Positions 12,202 to 17,014 of a DNA stretch of 17,014 bases are shown here, piece by piece; positions within the stretch are counted from its first letter, which is position 1; the number at the start of each line of letters is the position of its first letter. Under the pieces are notes generated by a model. That model was not told the DNA's origin. It searched no databases and was given only the letters and a program-made list of their open reading frames with translations. The stretch is taken from positions 439,873 to 456,886 of the forward strand of contig NZ_KV795257.1 in NCBI RefSeq assembly GCF_001808955.1. The letters run 5' to 3'. Source of the DNA: Rothia sp. HMSC078H08 (GTDB lineage: Bacteria; Actinomycetota; Actinomycetes; Actinomycetales; Micrococcaceae). Both the position numbers and the translations under genes were made by a program.

Positions 12202-15200
12202 CTAGGAGTTTACCCTCACCGACGAGCCGTTCTGACCCTTTTCCACCACAATCTGCGCTGGAATACGGTTCTTCATCTCCTCCACATGCGAAATCAGGCC
12301 AATAGTGCGGCCACTATCACGCAGAGATTCAATCGTGCCCATCACCATATCCAGGGTTTCGGCGTCCAACGTGCCGAAGCCCTCATCAATGAACAGGGTG
12401 TCCAGCTCGATGCCGCCGTTATTCGCCTGAACAACCTCCGCCAGACCTAACGCCAACGACAGCGACGCCAAGAACGACTCGCCGCCGGACAGCGACGACG
12501 CCTCACGCGGCTCGCCCGTCCAGGTGTCAGTAATCTCCAGGTTCAGGCCACCGCCGGAACGGCTACCCTTCGCACGGTGATCGCTGAACACCATGCCGTA
12601 GCGACCCTCACTCATACGGTCCAGGTGCAGTGACGCCGAGTGCAGAATCCGCTCGAACTCGGCACCCAGCACATAGCTGACCAGGTCAACCTGATGCTCA
12701 TAACCGCCCAGCGTATCACCGCGGGCAGCCGCCGCCAAGTTAGCTAATATCTGCGCACGGTCATAACGCTGCGCCGTCTGCGCACGGAATGCCGCATACT
12801 CGCCACGCAGCGCCTGCAAAGAACGCAACACGCTCTCCCGCTCACCCTCACGAAGAGTCAACCGGTGCGCCGCCGCACGCAGCTGCTCAACCCGCTCACG
12901 CACACCCTGCAGATCATCCGGCGCCTGCTCACCAGCGGCGGCACGAGCCGCCACCGCAACAATCGCCTCACGGCCAAAGCCCTCAAGGAGGCGGGCATGC
13001 TCCAGCTCGTACGCGGCAACAGCCTGTTCCAGGGCGTCGACGCGCTCAGGGGTGCGGACCGCCGCCTGCACCAGCTCGGCGCTCTCAAACGCAGACTCGC
13101 CCAACAGGCGCTGCGCCTGCGCCGCCGCCAGAGCATGACGCTCACGCGCCTGCCCCAACAGCAACACCGCACGAGCAAGACGCTGATGCGCCGCACGGTA
13201 GCCCTCCACAGCCTCAACACGCTGCGCAAAACCCACCGCCGCACGAGCAGGCGCCAAATCAGCCGCGGTAGCCTCACAGCGCGCCGCAGCGTCACGGTGA
13301 CGCGTCTGAGCTTCCACCGCCGCGCCCTCGATGGTGCGTAGCGCCTCCTGAGCCTTCTGCAGCTCAACCCGCACCCGCTCAACCTTCGCCAGCACGCCGT
13401 CACGCGCCGTCACGCGTGACTGAGCCTGCGCGAGGCGGGTCTGCGCCTGCTGCAGCTGCGCGGCAGTCTGCTCAACATCGCACTCGCCCTGAGCCGCCAG
13501 GGTCTCGTACTGGGTGCGGGCGGCGGCAAGCGCCTCGGAGGCTTCCTGATGTGCCTTGGTCGCCCGATCCTTAGCCAGTTCGTGGGTACGCGCCTGCTTG
13601 TGTGCCTTGTCTTCACGCTCCTTGGCGGCGTCCAGGTCGGCACGCTCAACCAGCTGCTCGCCCTCGGCAATCCGCGCCGGAGCGGGGTGCTCCACTGAAC
13701 CGCAGACCGCGCAGGGTTCGCCGTCCTTGAGCTCACGCGCCAGCAGAGACGAGGCCTGGGCGAGGCGCAGCACCTGCAGGTTCTTGAACTCCTCCGTGGC
13801 GGCGAGCGCCTGCTGAGCCGAAGCCTGCCACTTTTCCTGCGCCTTCTGCTCGGCGGTGGCGGTGCGCTTGCTCTGCTTCTGGGCCGCAGCAACCGCGGCG
13901 GAGGCGGCATCCAGCTTCTGCTGCATCTGCTGGGCTGCATCGTGCTTCTGCTGCGCCTCGGTGACCAGGTGCGCGGCGAGGGTACGCTCCTCGTCGGCGG
14001 TGCTGTAGCCGGCGAGTTCTTCGGCGAGCTGCTCGGCTTGGGCGGTGAGGTCGTTCAGCGTCTTTTCGGCACGCGACTTGTCCTGTTCGAGGGAGTTAGC
14101 CTGCTTCAGCAGGGCGGCTGCGGCGGCTTCCTCGTCGGCGAGCTGCGCGTCCTTCTTCTGCAGGGCGCGCAGGGTGTCAAGGAGCGCCTCGAGCTGGATT
14201 TCCTGCTCGGCGGGCTCGAGGGAAGGGAGTGCGGCGAAGGTGGTCTCCTCAGGGAAGGTGGTCTCCGGCGAAATGTTCTCATCGCGCAGTGCCGCAAGCA
14301 GAGCGTTGCCGTTCTCCTCCAGCGCGGATGCACAGGCCGCCTGCTCCTGCTGGCGGGCGGCGAGCGCCTGCGATTCGGCATGGACCTGCGCGTACTGTGC
14401 GTGCAGGGGCGCGGCGGCACGCGCCTGCGCCAGCTCTTCACGCTGCGCCTTGTGTTCGTCGGCGCGTTCGGTCAGGCGGGTGCGGCGCTCGCAGAGCTGC
14501 TCGTATTCGCGCCAGTCGGCCTGTAGCTGGGCGCGTTCGGCGAGTAGGCGGGTGTTCCGGTCGGCTTCGTCGGTGAGGCGCTGCTGCTCCTGCTTTTCGC
14601 GTGCGGAGGTTTCGCGGGCGCGTTCTACTCCGCCGGCGACCCATGCGTCGAGGGTTTCGGCGGTGACACTCTCAGCGGTGAGCTGTTCGGAAGTCTCCGC
14701 CTCCACAGGGTCTTCGGTAGCGGAGCCCTCCCCTGCAGCATCTTCAGCGTCCGGATCCGCAACATCCAGTAGCGCCTGCAGGGCGAGCATTTCTGCGCGG
14801 GCACGTTCGAGGTAGCCGCGCTGGGTATTTTCGTCCTGGGCGACGTCCTGCTGAGCCTTTTTCGATTCTTCAAGGAGCGCGTCGAAGAGCTGCTCGTAGT
14901 GTTCGACGGGGAACATCTTTTTGAGCAGTTCTTTGCGTTCTTTGGGCTTGGACTTGAGGAATTGCGCGAACTGGCCCTGCGGCAGGAGCACGACCTTGAG
15001 GAATTGTTCTTTGGTCAGGTGGGTGCGTTCGGCGATGGTGCGGTTGACTTCGGCGACGCTGCTGGAGATGGGCGTCCATGCCTTTTCGTCGGAGGGGTCG
15101 GCGCCGGGTGCGAGTTCGGCGAGGGTTGCTTTGGCGCTTTCTTCGCGCATCTGGCCTTTGCGGGCGCCGCGGGTGATGGGTTTGTTGTAGGCGGGGGGGC

Positions 15201-15480
15201 GGTCGATGCGCAGGCGCTTGCCGTGGAGGGTGACGTCGAGTAGCACGCGCGGTTTGGTGCCGCTGTGTGCCGCGTAGGTGGAGTGCAGTTTGGCGGATTC
15301 GCGGTCGCTGCTGGTTTCGCCGTAGAGGGCGTAGCAGATGGCGTCGAGGATGGTGGTTTTACCGGCGCCGGTGGGGCCGTTGAGTAGGAATACGCCGGCG
15401 TTGTTGAGGGTGTCGAAGTTGATTTCTTGGCGCTTGGGGTATGCCATGAAGGCTTCGAATTCGAGGTTGTGCAGGATCAT
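12202..15480 (-). CDS. sbcC: SbcC, ATPase subunit of the SbcCD exonuclease
   Basis: SMC/Rad50-like ATPase that with SbcD cleaves DNA hairpins and processes blocked double-strand ends in the cytoplasm. It has 1092 aa. The Walker A GPTGAGKT (Lys41) lies at the N-terminus. Long Ala/Gln/Glu-rich coiled-coil arms flank the zinc-hook CAVC (Cys590, Cys593). The ABC signature LSGGES (997-1002) and Walker B with Asp1032-Glu1033 (LFIDEG) lie at the C-terminus. An acidic insert of about 40 residues (about 230-277) interrupts the first arm. The ATG at 15480 overlaps the sbcD stop as ATGA, so translation is coupled. Further upstream the frame is open but only overlaps sbcD. The synonymous codon choice changes part-way: roughly the first half is C-ending and the second half is richer in G and T. 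The catalytic motifs are all intact. Confidence 0.95.
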   Translation of the reverse strand: MILHNLEFEAFMAYPKRQEINFDTLNNAGVFLLNGPTGAGKTTILDAICYALYGETSSDRESAKLHSTYAAHSGTKPRVLLDVTLHGKRLRIDRPPAYNKPITRGARKGQMREESAKATLAELAPGADPSDEKAWTPISSSVAEVNRTIAERTHLTKEQFLKVVLLPQGQFAQFLKSKPKERKELLKKMFPVEHYEQLFDALLEESKKAQQDVAQDENTQRGYLERARAEMLALQALLDVADPDAEDAAGEGSATEDPVEAETSEQLTAESVTAETLDAWVAGGVERARETSAREKQEQQRLTDEADRNTRLLAERAQLQADWREYEQLCERRTRLTERADEHKAQREELAQARAAAPLHAQYAQVHAESQALAARQQEQAACASALEENGNALLAALRDENISPETTFPEETTFAALPSLEPAEQEIQLEALLDTLRALQKKDAQLADEEAAAAALLKQANSLEQDKSRAEKTLNDLTAQAEQLAEELAGYSTADEERTLAAHLVTEAQQKHDAAQQMQQKLDAASAAVAAAQKQSKRTATAEQKAQEKWQASAQQALAATEEFKNLQVLRLAQASSLLARELKDGEPCAVCGSVEHPAPARIAEGEQLVERADLDAAKEREDKAHKQARTHELAKDRATKAHQEASEALAAARTQYETLAAQGECDVEQTAAQLQQAQTRLAQAQSRVTARDGVLAKVERVRVELQKAQEALRTIEGAAVEAQTRHRDAAARCEATAADLAPARAAVGFAQRVEAVEGYRAAHQRLARAVLLLGQARERHALAAAQAQRLLGESAFESAELVQAAVRTPERVDALEQAVAAYELEHARLLEGFGREAIVAVAARAAAGEQAPDDLQGVRERVEQLRAAAHRLTLREGERESVLRSLQALRGEYAAFRAQTAQRYDRAQILANLAAAARGDTLGGYEHQVDLVSYVLGAEFERILHSASLHLDRMSEGRYGMVFSDHRAKGSRSGGGLNLEITDTWTGEPREASSLSGGESFLASLSLALGLAEVVQANNGGIELDTLFIDEGFGTLDAETLDMVMGTIESLRDSGRTIGLISHVEEMKNRIPAQIVVEKGQNGSSVRVNS

Positions 15481-16673
15481 GCGTTGTCCTTGTGGCTTTT
15501 GATGTGGTCGCTGAGGGTGGTGATGACGTCGCGTTCTTCGCTGGTGAGGGGGCGGTTGCGTACGTATTGGTGGAATTGGTCGAAGGTTTCGACGGGGTCG
15601 GCATCGCGAGTGAGGGGCGCGGCGACGGGTTTTTCGGTGGCGGGTTGGGTGCTGCGGTAGCTGAAGTGGGAGATGGTTTCGTAGCGGCTGCGCAGGCGGT
15701 CGACGGCGCCGACGGGTAGGGTTTCGTCGGTGAGTTCGATGCGGCAGTAGTAGCCCTGCTCGTAGGGGCTGTTTTCGGGGCTGTTGAGCAGCTGGTCCAT
15801 GGTGCCGCGCAGGGTTTTCATGTGTACGCGGGTTGCCCATTCGTGGCTGCTGATGGTGGGTTCTTCGCCGGGGTTGAGTTCGATGAGGTAGGCGCCATTG
15901 CGGTTGTGTTCTTCGCTGAATGAGAAGCCGAGGGGTGAGCCGCTGTAGCGGATGGTGTGGGTGACGGGGTAGCGCTTGTGGATGTGGCCGAGGGCTACGT
16001 AGTCGAAGCCGTCGAAGAGGGAGGCGGGTACCCAGTCGATGCCGCCGACGCTGATGTCGCGTTCAGAGTCGCTGCGGGGGGTGGTGTCTGCGCTGCCGGC
16101 AATGTCACTGCCGGTGGTGTCGCTGACGGTTGCGTGGCTCATGACGATGATGCGGTCGGCACCTTCGCCGCGGGCGCGTCGTTCTGCGGCGTCGGCGCGG
16201 ATGGCGTCGGTGACGGCGCCGAGGACTGCCTGGTGGGTGGGGTCGACGCCGAGGGCGGTGGCGTGGAGGCGCGGCGCGAGGTAGGGGATGGCGTAGACGT
16301 GTACGCGCTGGGTGCCGTCGGTGAGTTCGACGGGGCGGGTGGTGTCTTCGATGGTGGTGCGTAGGTGCACGCCGGAGGCTTCGAAGAAGGCAGCGCCGTA
16401 GCTGAGGCGGCGGAAGGAGTCGTGGTTGCCGGAGCTGAGGATGACGTGCACGCCGGCGCGCATGAGGCGGGTGAGTGCTTGGTCGAGCAGGGTGGTGCTT
16501 TCGGCGGTGGGGATGGTGCTGTCGTAGACGTCGCCGCTGATGAGGAGGGTATCGATGCCTTCGGCGTGCACGTAGTTGAGCAGTTCGTCGATGAACTGCT
16601 GGTGTTCGCGGGTGAGGGGGCTGCGGTGGAAGGTGCGGCCGAGGTGCCAGTCGGAGGTGTGCAGAATCTTCAT
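15477..16673 (-). CDS. sbcD: SbcD, nuclease subunit of the SbcCD exonuclease
   Basis: Mre11-like metallophosphoesterase, the manganese-dependent nuclease partner of SbcC, 398 aa. The phosphoesterase motifs are complete: DWHLG (Asp8, His10), GDVYD (Asp48), GNHD (Asn83-His84-Asp85), MSH (His180) and GHIH (His230, His232). Between His180 and the conserved SERDISVGG lies a Thr/Ser/Asp-rich stretch (about 184-202) longer than in SbcD proteins I recall. The start at 16673 gives the classic N-terminus MKILHTSDWHLG. The frame continues upstream, but that part is low-quality sequence reading into repeats. No strong Shine-Dalgarno precedes it; CATACT 6 nt before the ATG could be a -10 for a leaderless message. 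It overlaps sbcC by 4 bp and is the first gene of its operon. Confidence 0.95.
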   Translation of the reverse strand: MKILHTSDWHLGRTFHRSPLTREHQQFIDELLNYVHAEGIDTLLISGDVYDSTIPTAESTTLLDQALTRLMRAGVHVILSSGNHDSFRRLSYGAAFFEASGVHLRTTIEDTTRPVELTDGTQRVHVYAIPYLAPRLHATALGVDPTHQAVLGAVTDAIRADAAERRARGEGADRIIVMSHATVSDTTGSDIAGSADTTPRSDSERDISVGGIDWVPASLFDGFDYVALGHIHKRYPVTHTIRYSGSPLGFSFSEEHNRNGAYLIELNPGEEPTISSHEWATRVHMKTLRGTMDQLLNSPENSPYEQGYYCRIELTDETLPVGAVDRLRSRYETISHFSYRSTQPATEKPVAAPLTRDADPVETFDQFHQYVRNRPLTSEERDVITTLSDHIKSHKDNA

Positions 16674-17014
16674 GGTTTCAGTATGGCATTGCGTCTTGTT
16701 TTGCGCCTCACAGTTCGTCATTCGCGGTTCGGAACCTTCCGTAGCGCAGGCACTCGCGCGGAGCGGGGCTCCAGCCTCTGTGTCTCCCCATCCGCGGAGT
16801 AGGCACCTCACAGCGGCGAAAGTGCTCATGCGGAGCGGGGGCTCCGTCCTCGAAGCGCCCCCAGGCGCTGAAGAGGGGGCACTCCCCCGCGAGCGTGAGT
16901 GCAAAGCCGTCTTTGTCTAAGCCCCTTCCATTCCCGGCAAGGACGAGTAGCCAACTCACCGCGGCGTAGGTGCTCATGCAGAGCGGGGGCTCCGTCCTCG
17001 AAGCGCCCCCAGGC
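16674..17014. other. Gene-free, repeat-bearing stretch at the right edge
   Basis: I see no credible gene in these 341 bp. The frames open here are created by GC-rich repeats and have no ribosome binding site. The stretch must hold the sbcD promoter, but no -35/-10 pair is convincing. It contains a perfect GGTTC-G-GAACC dyad (16726-16736), a GGGGG/CCCCC hairpin (about 16874-16887), and the 69-bp direct repeat listed separately. Confidence 0.55.
16798..17014. repeat. 69-bp direct repeat, period 148 bp, running off the window
   Basis: Copies at 16798-16866 and 16946-17014 begin AGTAG and share the core TGCTCATGCGGAGCGGGGG (one difference) followed by GCTCCGTCCTCGAAGCGCCC. Within each copy GGGGGC and GCCCCC can pair around a loop of about 14 nt. 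A degenerate third copy, containing GCGGAGCGGGGCTCC, lies upstream at about 16740-16780. The second copy ends exactly at the window edge, so the array probably continues. I infer a dispersed or tandem intergenic repeat family. Confidence 0.75.

Noticed and set aside
15481..15840. N-terminal extension of the sbcC frame upstream of 15480
   Set aside because: The extension overlaps sbcD and encodes Arg/Pro/His-rich sequence with no homology to SbcC. The ATG at 15480 gives the expected N-terminus and the ATGA overlap.
16674..16904. N-terminal extension of the sbcD frame upstream of 16673
   Set aside because: It reads into the repeat region, and the start at 16673 gives the canonical MKILHTSDWHLG N-terminus of the family.
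16708..16977. An 89-codon minus-strand open frame in the right gene-free region
   Set aside because: Its coding potential comes from the GC-rich repeats, so the predicted peptide is itself repetitive, and no ribosome binding site precedes it.

Overview
The window looks like chromosomal DNA from a high-GC actinobacterium of the Micrococcaceae, most likely Rothia (R. mucilaginosa-like). The genus is a judgement from overall feel: GC-rich DNA, GTG and TTG starts, tRNA genes without an encoded CCA, a mycothiol-dependent dehydrogenase, and a Tat-exported lipoprotein. No database check was possible.

Layout. Bases 1-480 are gene-free and repeat-bearing. They end at a strong terminator for a minus-strand tRNA-Lys(CTT). 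Diverging from that tRNA is a plus-strand thiol peroxidase (bcp), then tRNA-Leu(TAG), then a large orphan family-5 substrate-binding lipoprotein carrying two Ser/Ala/Pro-rich insertions. After a terminator and a 0.3 kb spacer come malate:quinone oxidoreductase (mqo), a YihY/BrkB-type membrane protein with an elaborate promoter and leader, an alpha/beta hydrolase that may be read from a leaderless mRNA, and a two-gene unit of S-(hydroxymethyl)mycothiol dehydrogenase plus a metallo-beta-lactamase-fold hydrolase. A bidirectional terminator at 10.41-10.46 kb separates these from a minus-strand operon sbcD-sbcC-MFS transporter. The right end (16.67-17.01 kb) is again a gene-free repeat region.

How the genes work together. 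mqo feeds malate electrons to the quinone pool. The dehydrogenase and MBL pair fits mycothiol-based formaldehyde detoxification, with oxidation of the S-hydroxymethyl adduct followed by hydrolysis of S-formylmycothiol. Bcp removes peroxides. SbcC and SbcD overlap by ATGA and form a DNA-end and hairpin-processing nuclease. The MFS gene follows sbcC closely and may be cotranscribed with it.

Most unusual observations. (1) The plus strand switches regionally between G/T-rich (about 0.65-4.0 kb), A/C-rich (about 4.2-13.4 kb) and G/T-rich (about 13.9-16.7 kb), regardless of gene direction, and the second switch lies inside sbcC. (2) A 25-codon upstream ORF with a good Shine-Dalgarno overlaps the mqo start. 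(3) Two perfect dyads and two leader hairpins lie in front of yihY. (4) Two separate triplets of 16-bp tandem repeats occur in intergenic DNA. No CRISPR array, insertion sequence, prophage or recognisable defence island was seen. Apart from these signals the window is ordinary core genome.
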